NCBI RefSeq assembly: GCF_016938855.1
Contig: NZ_JAFHAP010000011.1
Span: forward strand, 186,001-250,000
Reading direction: 5' to 3'
DNA: 64,000 nucleotides
Source of the DNA: Polycladomyces zharkentensis
GTDB lineage: Bacteria; Bacillota; Bacilli; Thermoactinomycetales; JIR-001
In this document: positions 25,256 to 34,018 of the stretch, one piece after another
How the letters are laid out: the number at the start of each line of letters is the position of its first letter
Position numbering within the stretch: position 1 is the first letter of the stretch
Made by a program: the position numbers and the translations under genes
Notes under the pieces: generated by a model
Seen by the model: only the letters and a program-made list of their open reading frames with translations
Database searches by the model: none
Told to the model about the DNA's origin: nothing

Positions 25256-25360
25256 CATAAGCGCCAGACCCGTTTTCCGAGGAGAACGGCAGTGGAGCAA
25301 AACGCCAAAATACGATAAAATGGACGGGCAGGAACCCCACGGCAAAAGGGGAGGCAGTGA

Positions 25361-26272
25361 ATGAAACGTGTGTTTCCGCTCCGTTATCCCTACTCGTATG
25401 AGGCCACCGTCCGGCGGCTCATTTCTTTCGAAAAGTCCAGCTACCGTTTCCATAACGGACGTTTGGTTCGGGCGATCGAGGCGGGGGGACGTCCTTATGT
25501 GGTGGAAATCGGTTGGCAGACGGAACCTCGTGCGCTGACGGTGCACGTACACGGTAATCCACCGGAGGCGGAACGGGAACGGTTGGAAGCCAAACTGCGC
25601 CGGATGTTTTCGGTGGATGTGGATTTGACGCCTTTCTATCGACAGCTGGAAGCAGACCCCAACCTGGGACCGGTTATCGAAAAACGGAAGGGTTTGCATC
25701 TGGTGCTGGATGCTTCGTTGTATGAGTGTTTGATCAAAACCGTCATCAGCCAACAACTGAATGTGGCGTTCGCTGCCAAGCTGATCGAGCGGTTGATCGA
25801 CCTGGCGGGCGAACGGTTGTCGTTATTTGATGGGGAGTTGTTGCCCGTGTTTCCCTCGCCTGAACGGGTGGCGGCGCTGGAATACGAGCAGTTGCAGGCA
25901 CTGCAGTTCAACCGGCGGAAAGCCGAGTATGTGATCGACATCTCCCGTCAGGTGGCCTCGGGAACATTGGATTTGGAAGCCTTGTGGACAATGGAGGACG
26001 AAGCGGTGATGGAGCGTTTGTTGCCCCTGAGGGGAGTGGGGCGATGGACGGTGGAGTGTTTGTTGCTGTTCGGTCTGGGACGTACCGACCTTTTGCCGGC
26101 GGCGGACATCGGGCTTCGAAACGCGGTCCGTTACGTATATGGATTGGCACATCAACCACGGGAAGAAGAAATCCGTAAACTTGGCCGGGATTGGTCTCCA
26201 TGGCGAAGCTACGCCACGTTTTATCTGTGGGATGCGTTGAGCGAATGGAAGCCGGAGAAAAAAGGAGGATGA
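25361..26272 (+). CDS. DNA-3-methyladenine glycosylase, AlkA type
   Basis: A 303-residue HhH-GPD base-excision repair glycosylase that removes alkylated purines. There is a beta-rich N-terminal AlkA_N-like part (about 1-90). The helical core follows, with VISQQLNVAFAAKLIERL at 128-145, the helix-hairpin-helix LRGVGRWTVECLL at 223-235, and catalytic Asp249 in LLPAADIGLR. There is no iron-sulfur cluster, as expected for AlkA. GGGGAGG precedes the ATG. A 48-residue membrane peptide gene follows after three bases and is surely co-transcribed. Confidence 0.9.
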   Translation: MKRVFPLRYPYSYEATVRRLISFEKSSYRFHNGRLVRAIEAGGRPYVVEIGWQTEPRALTVHVHGNPPEAERERLEAKLRRMFSVDVDLTPFYRQLEADPNLGPVIEKRKGLHLVLDASLYECLIKTVISQQLNVAFAAKLIERLIDLAGERLSLFDGELLPVFPSPERVAALEYEQLQALQFNRRKAEYVIDISRQVASGTLDLEALWTMEDEAVMERLLPLRGVGRWTVECLLLFGLGRTDLLPAADIGLRNAVRYVYGLAHQPREEEIRKLGRDWSPWRSYATFYLWDALSEWKPEKKGG

Positions 26273-26275
26273 AGG

Positions 26276-26422
26276 ATGGGACGGAAGAAGAAAAAGCAGA
26301 CCGAGGTGAGAACGGTCGACCCGATTGTCACACTGACCCATGATCTGAAGCGGGTTGTGCTGTGGATGGCAATCGCAGTCGGAGCAGCGGCGGTCTTGGC
26401 GTTGACGGTCCCGTCGTTTTAA
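26276..26422 (+). CDS. Small membrane protein (48 residues), unknown
   Basis: It is translated from ATG 26276, seven bases after a perfect AAAGGAGG that lies in the end of the alkA-like gene. A very basic N-terminus (MGRKKKKQ) precedes TVDPIVTLTHDLKRVV and one C-terminal transmembrane helix (about residues 29-46) ending at VPSF. It should sit with its N-terminus in the cytoplasm. It ends three bases before a terminator, which supports it as the last gene of this unit. Function unknown. Confidence 0.75.
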   Translation: MGRKKKKQTEVRTVDPIVTLTHDLKRVVLWMAIAVGAAAVLALTVPSF

Positions 26423-26464
26423 AAAACAAGGCCGGGAGGGAATCTCCTAGCCTTGTTTTTTTGT
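26421..26464. terminator. Bidirectional terminator between alkA-like unit and mscS
   Basis: AACAAGGC (26425-26432) and GCCTTGTT (26450-26457), with A-run before and T-run after, so it can serve both convergent units. Confidence 0.85.
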
Positions 26465-27421
26465 TGCGGGCGATTCGGATGACGCTTTCGGTTGGGTGGA
26501 TGCCCGCATCATCGCAATCTCGGGCGGGCTCATCAAGACTTGCCGCGGGTAGGCCACATCGATGTCGTGTTTTTGGAAAGTGGTGATGATGGTTTTGCGC
26601 AATTCACGTTCGATTCGCCAAACTTCCTGCGGGTCGCTCAATGCGGTGACAGTGAATTGCACTCCGTCCCGCTCGATATTGGTCACGCCAAATACGGACG
26701 GTTCCTCAAGCAGATAGGGGGAGAACCGCTTGTGAATGTCCCGGCACACCTCTTCCAACACTTCGTGCACCCGACCCAGATCGGATTCATACGGAACCGT
26801 CACGGTGACGATCGCCCGCATCCGATCGCGGTTGTAGTTGGTCACCTGCGTGATTTCGCCGTTGGAGATGTAGTGCAGCCGTTGGTTCCATTCACGGATT
26901 TTGGTCACCCGAAGCCCGATCTCCTCCACCGTGCCCGTAATTTGGCCGTTGATCTCGACAAAATCGCCCACTTCCAGCTGATTTTCAAAGATCAGGAAAA
27001 ATCCGGTGATAACGTCCCGCACCAGATTTTGCGCACCGAATCCGATCGCCAATCCGAGAATCCCGGCACCGGCCAACACCGGTGTCATGTTGACGCCCAG
27101 CCGATCCAGAATCATCAACAGCGCGATGAAATAGATAGAATAACGCGCCGTCGATTTGATCAGCTTGCTCATGGTTACGGCGCGCTTGCTGTCCGTTTTG
27201 CTCAATTTCAAGATATGATCGATCAGTCGGTTAACCAAACGCAAGGCGATCAGCGTGATCAGGACGATCAACAAGATCTGCCCCAGCGGCAACAAGAGGT
27301 ATTCCACCGGGTTCTCAAACATCGCGCTCAGTTTATCGCTCATGTTTTGGATCAGGCCCACACTGTGTTCGGGATGGGCGGGGGTTTCGGATTTGGTGAG
27401 GTCCAGTTCCTTTTCCAGCAT
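26447..27421 (-). CDS. Small-conductance mechanosensitive channel (MscS family)
   Basis: A 324-residue channel that releases solutes during osmotic downshock. After a hydrophilic N-terminus there are about three membrane helices; the last carries the pore pattern LAGAGILGLAIGFGAQNLVRDVI (about 139-161). The beta domain follows with FEIN/FLIFENQLEVGDFVEING and GTVEEIGLRVTKIREW, then the alpha-beta domain. Length and layout are those of the short MscS/YkuT class. The stop lies within the shared terminator. It is followed upstream on the same strand by yitT (15 bases between), which may be co-transcribed with it. Confidence 0.9.
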   Translation of the reverse strand: MLEKELDLTKSETPAHPEHSVGLIQNMSDKLSAMFENPVEYLLLPLGQILLIVLITLIALRLVNRLIDHILKLSKTDSKRAVTMSKLIKSTARYSIYFIALLMILDRLGVNMTPVLAGAGILGLAIGFGAQNLVRDVITGFFLIFENQLEVGDFVEINGQITGTVEEIGLRVTKIREWNQRLHYISNGEITQVTNYNRDRMRAIVTVTVPYESDLGRVHEVLEEVCRDIHKRFSPYLLEEPSVFGVTNIERDGVQFTVTALSDPQEVWRIERELRKTIITTFQKHDIDVAYPRQVLMSPPEIAMMRASTQPKASSESPATKKQG

Positions 27422-27436
27422 GTGATCACCCCTCCG

Positions 27437-28303
27437 TCAGTGGATGGATTTTTTCTTGAACCGTCCGCCCAACACATCGTGCACGTGTTCAATGGCCACG
27501 AAAGCGTGCGGGTCGATTTCACTGACGATGCTCTTCAACTTGGCGACTTCCAGACGCGTCACGATGCAGTAGAGCAGTTCCTTTTCCTCTTTGGTATAGC
27601 CGCCTTTTCCATAGATATGCGTCACGCCGCGACCGAGACGGTACAAAATGGCTTCGGCTATGTCATCCGGCTTGTCGGAGATGATCATGACCGATTTGGA
27701 TTCATCCAGTCCTTCCACCACCACGTCGATCGTCTTGTATGCGATGAAATACGCAATGAGCGAGTACATCGCCTTGTCCCATTCGAAGACGAATCCCGCG
27801 CTTCCCAAAATGAACACGTTGAAAAACATCACGATCTCGCCGACGGAGAAGCCCAGTTTTTCATGGCCGATGATGGCCAACACTTCGGTTCCGTCCAATG
27901 ATCCGCCATTGCGGATGATGAGTCCCACGCCCATACCCAAGATAATGCCGCCGAATACGGTCGCCAGAAAAAGGTTGTCAGTGACCCGTGGGAAACTGTG
28001 GATGAATTCGGTCAACACGGCCAGCAGAATCACTGAATACATGGTGCAAAACGTGAATGTCTTCCCAATTTGCTTGTAACCCAAAAACCAGAACGGCAGG
28101 TTGAATAATACCAAAAAAACGGACATGGACCAAGGTGTAATTTCACTGAAAATGATGGAAATACCGACCACACCGCCGTCAATGATCTGATTGGGGATCA
28201 AAAACAGGTCCAAGCCAACGGCAACCAGGATACAGCCCAGCGTGAGTGAAATGAGGCGTCGCCACCAGCGCCAAGAGGGAATACGAAAAATGGGTTGGTT
28301 CAC
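27437..28303 (-). CDS. YitT family membrane protein (DUF161/DUF2179)
   Basis: A 288-residue protein with five or six membrane helices (two DUF161 repeats: VAVGLDLFLIPNQIIDGGVVG, and GMGVGLIIRNGGSLDGTEVLA). A soluble C-terminal DUF2179 domain (GRGVTHIYGKGGYTKEEKEL) resembles a ligand-binding fold. Bacillales encode several paralogues of unknown role. I place the start at the GTG at 28303, with AAAGGA close before it; this gives the usual family length. The longest frame (to 28474) would add an unrelated tail. An extended -10, TGCTATAAT, lies at 28358-28350. Confidence 0.88.
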   Translation of the reverse strand: MNQPIFRIPSWRWWRRLISLTLGCILVAVGLDLFLIPNQIIDGGVVGISIIFSEITPWSMSVFLVLFNLPFWFLGYKQIGKTFTFCTMYSVILLAVLTEFIHSFPRVTDNLFLATVFGGIILGMGVGLIIRNGGSLDGTEVLAIIGHEKLGFSVGEIVMFFNVFILGSAGFVFEWDKAMYSLIAYFIAYKTIDVVVEGLDESKSVMIISDKPDDIAEAILYRLGRGVTHIYGKGGYTKEEKELLYCIVTRLEVAKLKSIVSEIDPHAFVAIEHVHDVLGGRFKKKSIH

Positions 28304-28515
28304 TGTGTCCTTTTCCCTCCCATCCGGATCTATTGTGTAGTCTTTCACGATTATAGCACAACTTGGAAGGTGTACGGGGACGTTTGACTGATTGTCACAG
28401 ATGGCAGACAGGAGATGGATACGATGATGCCGGATCGTCGGACATTGAAGTGTCATCCTTTCTCCCTTAACCAAATCGCCCGTTTTTGTTAAACTGGACC
28501 AAAGGAGTGCTGTTC

Positions 28516-28839
28516 GTGGTCAACAGTGGTTTTATTGTCTTTCTTGAGTATCGGGTACATACACATAAAAGGGAACTGTATCTACAACTTCTGGACTATT
28601 TTGATCGGAGACCGCCCGTGCCGTGGGAATAATCCGACACGAGCGGATGGAAAGTGTGGATCAACCGGGATCGTTCGTCAAGATGATTCGCGGTGCCGGA
28701 TGAAATAACCGGCCCACGTGTCATCTCTCTTATAAGGAACCTTGCTTAGGACGGCCGGATGACGGATATTGCAGACAAAGTGAATATCTGGTCATTCCGG
28801 GTCACCGAACCATCATCCACCGGAAAAAAGGATGTTTGA
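28516..28839 (+). pseudogene. Degraded small gene (about 100 codons), frameshifted
   Basis: It starts well: AAAGGAG (28501-28507), then GTG at 28516 and 38 codons (VNSGFIVFLEYRVHTHKREL...) to a TAA at 28630. A second frame then reads ERMESVDQPGSFVKMIRG (from 28641). The original frame returns at 28759 with DKVNIWSFRVTEPSSTG and stops at 28839. The three pieces line up with a family of about 100-residue Bacillales proteins I remember beside mutY (DQPG..FVE in the middle and a KL.VW.FR end). That match is from memory only. No intact product can be made. Confidence 0.5.
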
Positions 28840-28841
28840 TC

Positions 28842-30224
28842 ATGGGCGCAAAAGATCCGTCGGCTCGCTGGTTTGTATGGCGGCGCACAAGAAGGCGGTT
28901 TCACCGCCTTTGTACGGTAACTTCTGCGTGGCCGGTTCGATTTGCGGTGTTGACGGGATTGTTGTTGGTCTTCGTTTTCATCTGCCTGCTCATGTGGGGG
29001 TGGCGGGATGAGGAGAGACCCCGTGTGCCTTCGCCCGTTATCCGAACGGCGGAATTTCAGGCAGTGAAACCGGGACAGATTCGGGAAGATCGTTTCTTTT
29101 TCCGCGGAAGGTCAGAGCGGGGGGAAGCGGATTATGAGTGGAACCTGCGCACAGGGACTTTATTGAAAGAGGGGGAAAAAAGCGAAACGGGCGTAATCCC
29201 CTTGGGAAATCACGGCCTTCTGACCGTTTTGTCCGAAGGTGCTGCCCGGTTGTTGATGGTGCAAAAAAGAGTTCATCGCAACCGGATTGCTTACAACGTC
29301 CGGGCAGGGATGCATCATCCGGTATCGGTGTCGCCGCGGGGAGATGCCATCGTGTATCCGGTTGGAGATGCGGACGATGTGTCATTGGCTTTGTTCCGTC
29401 CCAAGGAGGGACGATCTCACCCGATCCCCGAAACCAGGTTTTCGTCCCGTACCAACATAGCGACGGCAGTGTCCTGGTCCCCGAGTGGCCGTTTTCTGTC
29501 AGTGGCGGACAGGGTGTACGCGGTGGGTGATACTGTTCCCGTCACGATCCTTCGAAGCGGTCCGGGCTGGTGGTCCCCAAAGGAGGATGTGCGGGCGACC
29601 GTGGAGGACAATCGACGGTTGGTTCTCTGGAATGCCGAGACGGGGAAACGACGGGTCGTGTTTGAAACTCCTTCGGGTGAGGAGATCGTTCCGCCTGTTG
29701 TGTGGGATTCCCATGGTCATTATTTTTCCTTTGCAACCGGACGCAGGGTTAGCGGAGAACTGTTTTTTGAAAAAGTACATGTGATGGACGGACAATTGTA
29801 TCATTACGTGGAGAATGAACATAATCTGCAATCAACGCAATTGGATCACCTGATGATCGGACCCGGCGGCGGTTATGTATCATACGTGATCAACGGGATG
29901 TTGAAGCTGATTCATCTCCGCACGCAAAATTCGCTGGTTTTCGATGTGTATCATCAGCTGGCGGGGCAGTCCCATCCGTTTATCCGTCACGAACCTAACG
30001 GGGTATGGCTGGCGGAGGGCCGCCATGTCCTGTATATCGGTGACGACATGAAAGAAAAGGAAATTTACCGAACTTCCCGTCCATTGATGGGATTTTATCT
30101 GTCACCACGTTTGCACCGGCTGCTGATTGTGGAAAAAATGCCGCATGGGTGTAAGCTGAGCCTGATCGATCTCAAACGGTTGGGCCAATCGGCGTCCTCC
30201 GGCGATTCGGGCAATACAGGATAA
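28842..30224 (+). CDS. Membrane-anchored extracytoplasmic protein, possible beta-propeller
   Basis: A 460-residue protein. An Arg-rich cytoplasmic N-terminus (about 1-35) precedes a single transmembrane helix (VLTGLLLVFVFICLLMWGW, about 37-55). The rest is extracytoplasmic and rich in short beta-type repeats such as SVSPRGDAIVYPVGD, SWSPSGRFLSVAD and VWDSHGHYFSFATG. These recall WD40/TolB-like propeller blades. No enzyme motif is visible. It is placed 13 bases before mutY. I do not recognise the family; the fold is inferred from the spacing of the S-P-x-G and D-x-x-x-Y patterns. The start ATG at 28842 follows AAAAAAGGAT. Confidence 0.65.
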   Translation: MGAKDPSARWFVWRRTRRRFHRLCTVTSAWPVRFAVLTGLLLVFVFICLLMWGWRDEERPRVPSPVIRTAEFQAVKPGQIREDRFFFRGRSERGEADYEWNLRTGTLLKEGEKSETGVIPLGNHGLLTVLSEGAARLLMVQKRVHRNRIAYNVRAGMHHPVSVSPRGDAIVYPVGDADDVSLALFRPKEGRSHPIPETRFSSRTNIATAVSWSPSGRFLSVADRVYAVGDTVPVTILRSGPGWWSPKEDVRATVEDNRRLVLWNAETGKRRVVFETPSGEEIVPPVVWDSHGHYFSFATGRRVSGELFFEKVHVMDGQLYHYVENEHNLQSTQLDHLMIGPGGGYVSYVINGMLKLIHLRTQNSLVFDVYHQLAGQSHPFIRHEPNGVWLAEGRHVLYIGDDMKEKEIYRTSRPLMGFYLSPRLHRLLIVEKMPHGCKLSLIDLKRLGQSASSGDSGNTG

Positions 30225-30237
30225 AGGAGCGCGAGCA

Positions 30238-31344
30238 ATGGCCAGAGTCTCAACGAAGCAACCGGCACTCCCGTTTACGGAAGTGCGAAAAGCATCCATT
30301 CAACGACGTTTGCTCCAATGGTATCGGATTCACCAACGAGATTTGCCTTGGCGGCGGGATCAGGACCCCTATAAGATTTGGGTATCCGAAGTGATGTTGC
30401 AGCAAACACGGGTAGAGACCGTGATTCCCTATTTTCATCGCTTTTTGGAACGATTCCCCACACTGGAAGCGCTGGCGGCGGCCGATGAGGCTGACGTCAT
30501 CAAAGCGTGGGAAGGATTGGGGTATTATTCGCGCGTGCGCAACCTGCACGCCGCTGTTAAGGAGGTGGTGGAGAAACACGGGGGGAAAGTGCCCGACACA
30601 TTGGAGACCATCTCTCAGCTGAAGGGAGTGGGACCGTATACGGCGGGTGCCATTTTGAGCATCGCGTATAACCGGCGGGTGCCGGCCGTCGACGGCAATG
30701 TGTTGCGCGTCTTTTCCCGGTTGTTCGCTTCGGCGGATGACATTGCCCGTGTCCAGACACGAAAAAAAATGGAAACGTGGGCTTATCATCTGATACCGGA
30801 GTCCAATCCGGGTGATTTCAATCAAGCATTGATGGAGTTGGGGGCGATGGTGTGTACGCCCACATCGCCTTCCTGTGCGAATTGTCCGGTCCGCTCCGAT
30901 TGTCTGGCATACGAAAAAGGGATGCAACACGAATTGCCCGTCAAGAAAAAAGCGAAACCGCCCGTTCCGGTTTCGCTCGTGTTCGGCTGGATTCGGGACG
31001 GCAATCGCGTGTTGCTGGAACAAAGGCCGGAGACGGGACTCTTGGCAGGGATGTGGGGATTGCCCACACTGGAGACGGATGTCGGCGATTCGGTGCAGGC
31101 ATTGATTGTTTGGATGGAAAAACACGGTATACTCATACAACCCGGCGAAACGTTGGGGATGGTGGAGCATGTCTTCACGCATCGCAAATGGCATGCCACG
31201 ATCATCGGCGGTACGTGCGTCGGATATAAGGGAGAACTCCCGCAACATTGGCGGTGGGTAACGTTGGAGGAACTGGAAAGGTTGGCGCTGCCCAAGGTAT
31301 ACCAAAAGGCCGTTCAAGCCGCTTTATCTTCCATTTTTGCTTGA
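30238..31344 (+). CDS. mutY: Adenine DNA glycosylase MutY
   Basis: A 368-residue repair enzyme that removes adenine mispaired with 8-oxoguanine. The helical glycosylase core has catalytic Glu51 (WVSEVMLQQT), a helix-hairpin-helix LKGVGPYTAGAI (128-139) and Asp152 (VPAVDGNV). The [4Fe-4S] cysteines 206, 213, 216 and 222 show the usual C-x6-C-x2-C-x5-C. The C-terminal third is the Nudix-like domain that reads 8-oxoG (VFTHRKWH included). AAAGGAG lies before the ATG. The upstream membrane protein gene ends 13 bases earlier. Confidence 0.96.
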   Translation: MARVSTKQPALPFTEVRKASIQRRLLQWYRIHQRDLPWRRDQDPYKIWVSEVMLQQTRVETVIPYFHRFLERFPTLEALAAADEADVIKAWEGLGYYSRVRNLHAAVKEVVEKHGGKVPDTLETISQLKGVGPYTAGAILSIAYNRRVPAVDGNVLRVFSRLFASADDIARVQTRKKMETWAYHLIPESNPGDFNQALMELGAMVCTPTSPSCANCPVRSDCLAYEKGMQHELPVKKKAKPPVPVSLVFGWIRDGNRVLLEQRPETGLLAGMWGLPTLETDVGDSVQALIVWMEKHGILIQPGETLGMVEHVFTHRKWHATIIGGTCVGYKGELPQHWRWVTLEELERLALPKVYQKAVQAALSSIFA

Positions 31345-31419
31345 TATCCTGATCAGCAAGGGAAACACGGTGTTGTGGCCACCGTGCAGGCGAGGGAGAA
31401 ACCGAGGGGGAATTGATCC

Positions 31420-33000
31420 GTGGAAGAGAAAAAAGAGCCGACCGTCGGCGACTCCAGAGAAACACCAAATGAGTCGCCATCCCTGCGAAACGTCCCCGAT
31501 TCGCGACCGGAGGCGGATCGGTTGACGGAAGTGGGAGCGGACGCGTCTGACACAGTTGAAAGGCAAGAAAAAGATGTCCCGTCCAGAAAGTCAGAGGCGG
31601 AGCCGCCGACAGGGGAAAAAACGATGTCCGCCTTTGGGGAATCCTCTGCCGGGCAACAGGGAGGTTCGCCAGTTGATCGGCAGGGTGAACGAAAAGAGAA
31701 CTCGACGGACCCAAAGCCGAAAGTGGATGAATCAATCCCGGTCTGGACAGAGATGTCCGAAGAAACAGAATCAAAGGACCGTAAGACTTCAACGGAGCCG
31801 GCCGTGACCGGTTCGTCGAACGCACCTTCCTCTCCCGAGCGGGAAGAAATGGCCGCCGCTGCATTGGTGTCCGGAACCCCGCGGATGAGCGTTTGGGATC
31901 GGGTCACCCGGGTGTTGCAACGCGTCCCGCTGGTCAACCGCATTCCGTTTCAACGGATCGGTCCGCAAAAAACGGTCGTCGGCGCGTTGGTGGTGGCTTT
32001 CGCCTTGGTGGGAAGCTTGTCCGCGTTTGTGTTTGACGGAACGACCGATGCCAAAGAGGCCCCGCGGGCAGGTGTGACAAAGCCGCATCAACAGCCATAT
32101 GTGAAACCGAAACCGATTCCATTCATCGTCACCCATGAGGGCAGAAAATGGACTGTGGACCTCCGTACGCTTGGCTATGACGGTCAAGATCCATCCACAT
32201 TGAATCGTGACAAATGGTTGGCTTGGTTTCGCGGGGTGAAAAAAGAAGTGGACCAACCGGCCGTGGACGCGGAGCAAAATTGGTTCGGCGGTAAACTGAC
32301 CCCGTCCAAAACGGGAAAATTGGTGGATATGGACACCATCGAAAAAGAATGGCTGCCCCGTTTGACGACGATGACCGGTCAGCCTCAGGAGCTGCCGATG
32401 GTGATTGATCAGCCGGAGGTGACCGAAGCGGATTTTCAGCAGGTGGATCAACGGTTGATCGGCAAGTATACGACATATTTTGATGGAAGCAACGTCAACC
32501 GTACCACCAACATCCGATTGGCCTCCAAAGCGATCAACAATCTGATCCTGAGTCCGGGAGAGCGCTTCTCCTTCAACCGTGTCGTAGGACCGCGCACACC
32601 GGGGCGCGGTTACAAATCAGCCAAGGTGATCGTGCGGGGAGAATACAGTGAAGGCATCGGCGGCGGGATCTGCCAGGTGTCGAGCACACTGTTCAACAGC
32701 GTGGATGAAGCGGGACTGAGAATCCTACAGCGCAATTCCCACAGCAAAGAGGTGGCGTACGTTCCGCCGGGGCGCGATGCGACCGTCTCATGGGGCGGAC
32801 CGGATTTCCGTTTTAAAAACAATCTGACCAAACCGGTATTGATCCGTATCCGGGTGACCAGCAATGCAATCACGGCCTATGTATACACGACACCGGACGC
32901 CCGGGTGAAAAAACGGAAACCGGTGCAACCCGCACCGACCAAAGTGGAGTCGGTGCCCGCCACCAACCCCGGTTCTTTGAACGGGAAACAACCGCAGTGA
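31420..33000 (+). CDS. VanW family protein with long disordered cytoplasmic tail
   Basis: A 526-residue type II membrane protein. Residues 1-150 are strongly charged, Ser/Glu/Pro-rich and surely disordered. A transmembrane helix (about 184-205, VVGALVVAFALVGSLSAFVF) follows. Outside is a YoaR/PG-binding_4-like segment (about 220-340), then the VanW domain with TNIRLASKAINNLILSPGERF, GGGICQVSSTLFNSV and VSWGGPDFRFKN. VanW occurs in vancomycin-resistance clusters and in many Firmicutes wall proteins; its activity is not firmly known. A weakly conserved Pro/Lys tail ends the protein. The GTG at 31420 follows GAGGGGG. Confidence 0.85.
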   Translation: MEEKKEPTVGDSRETPNESPSLRNVPDSRPEADRLTEVGADASDTVERQEKDVPSRKSEAEPPTGEKTMSAFGESSAGQQGGSPVDRQGERKENSTDPKPKVDESIPVWTEMSEETESKDRKTSTEPAVTGSSNAPSSPEREEMAAAALVSGTPRMSVWDRVTRVLQRVPLVNRIPFQRIGPQKTVVGALVVAFALVGSLSAFVFDGTTDAKEAPRAGVTKPHQQPYVKPKPIPFIVTHEGRKWTVDLRTLGYDGQDPSTLNRDKWLAWFRGVKKEVDQPAVDAEQNWFGGKLTPSKTGKLVDMDTIEKEWLPRLTTMTGQPQELPMVIDQPEVTEADFQQVDQRLIGKYTTYFDGSNVNRTTNIRLASKAINNLILSPGERFSFNRVVGPRTPGRGYKSAKVIVRGEYSEGIGGGICQVSSTLFNSVDEAGLRILQRNSHSKEVAYVPPGRDATVSWGGPDFRFKNNLTKPVLIRIRVTSNAITAYVYTTPDARVKKRKPVQPAPTKVESVPATNPGSLNGKQPQ

Positions 33001-33010
33001 CCAACGGGAA

Positions 33011-33038
33011 AGCCGTCCCTTTACGGGACGGCTTTTTC
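33011..33038 (+). terminator. Terminator of the VanW gene
   Basis: AGCCGTCCC (33011-33019) and GGGACGGCT (33025-33033), five-base loop, T-run. It overlaps the 3' end of the convergent ung gene. Confidence 0.9.
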
Positions 33039-33755
33039 AGGTAAAGGATTGTCGACTGAATGAGGCCGTTCTTCGGTATGAATATCGTCCAGTTGCCAAT
33101 CAATGGGCTGCAGACCGACCTTTTGCAAAAATTCATTGGTTCGGGAAAACGGACGGCTGCCGAAAAAGCCGCGATTGGCGGAATACGGACTGGGATGGGC
33201 CGATTCGATCACCAGATGATGATCGCGGGTGATCAATGCTTTTTTCTCCTGCGCATTTCTTCCCCACAAGAGAAAGACGACGGGTTGTTCCCGTTCATTC
33301 AACGTGCGGATCACCTGGCTTGTAAACGTTTCCCATCCTTTCCCCTTGTGGGAATTGGGCTGGCCCCGGCGAACAGTCAAGACGTTGTTGAGTAGCAGGA
33401 CGCCTTGTTTCGCCCACTTGACCAGATGACCGTGGTTGGGAATCCGGCACCCGAGATCATCATGCAACTCTTTGAAAATGTTTTTGAGTGAGGGGGGCAC
33501 TTTCACCCCGGGCTTGACGGAAAAGCTGAGCCCGTGCGCCTGACCCGGGCCATGGTACGGGTCTTGTCCGATGATGACGACCTTGGTGTCGGCATAAGGG
33601 GTGAGGTGCAAGGCGGAGTAGATATCATATTTGTCCGGATAGACGGTATACGTGTTGTATTCGTGGATCAAAAACTGGCGCAACTTTTGGTAATACGGCT
33701 TTTCGAATTCAGCGTTCAAATGATCGGCCCAATCATTTTTCAGGATGGGCGCCAT
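33021..33755 (-). CDS. ung: Uracil-DNA glycosylase
   Basis: A 244-residue family 1 UDG that excises uracil from DNA. The water-activating Asp65 lies in IIGQDPYHG, the uracil-binding [10 protein letters not shown] is near residue 120, and the [17 protein letters not shown] loop near 188 supplies the catalytic His. About 20 extra residues follow the usual Ung C-terminus ([21 protein letters not shown]), partly because the frame runs through the terminator of the convergent gene. GGAGGAGAG lies before the ATG at 33755. With MutY and the AlkA-like enzyme, it is the third base-excision glycosylase within 9 kb. Confidence 0.96.
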   Translation of the reverse strand: MAPILKNDWADHLNAEFEKPYYQKLRQFLIHEYNTYTVYPDKYDIYSALHLTPYADTKVVIIGQDPYHGPGQAHGLSFSVKPGVKVPPSLKNIFKELHDDLGCRIPNHGHLVKWAKQGVLLLNNVLTVRRGQPNSHKGKGWETFTSQVIRTLNEREQPVVFLLWGRNAQEKKALITRDHHLVIESAHPSPYSANRGFFGSRPFSRTNEFLQKVGLQPIDWQLDDIHTEERPHSVDNPLPEKAVP

Positions 33756-33849
33756 ATGTCTCTCCTCCCGATTATGTATCTTATTGATAAAATTATTTTC
33801 ACATATATGATGGTTTTTTGTAAGGGGTTGCTGTCAAAAACAGCTCCGG

Positions 33850-33905
33850 GGCCGTCTCTCATTTTGCCATGTCCGGCATGAGGTGCGGGAGAGAACGGCC
33901 TTTTT
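33850..33905. terminator. Hairpin downstream of the molybdopterin oxidoreductase gene
   Basis: GGCCGTCTCTC (about 33850-33860) pairs with GAGAGAACGGCC (33889-33900) with one bulge. TTTTT follows on the plus strand. On the minus strand a T-run lies nine bases beyond the stem, so it may serve the minus gene imperfectly. Confidence 0.5.
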
Positions 33906-34018
33906 CATTCTCAATGGCACAACATGTTCACCGCTGATCCAATGACTGTCCGGAGGATGTTTTTTCAGCGCGTTTAACAGCCATCCACGGCCCGATTCTC
34001 AGGTTCATGATCTCCCCG

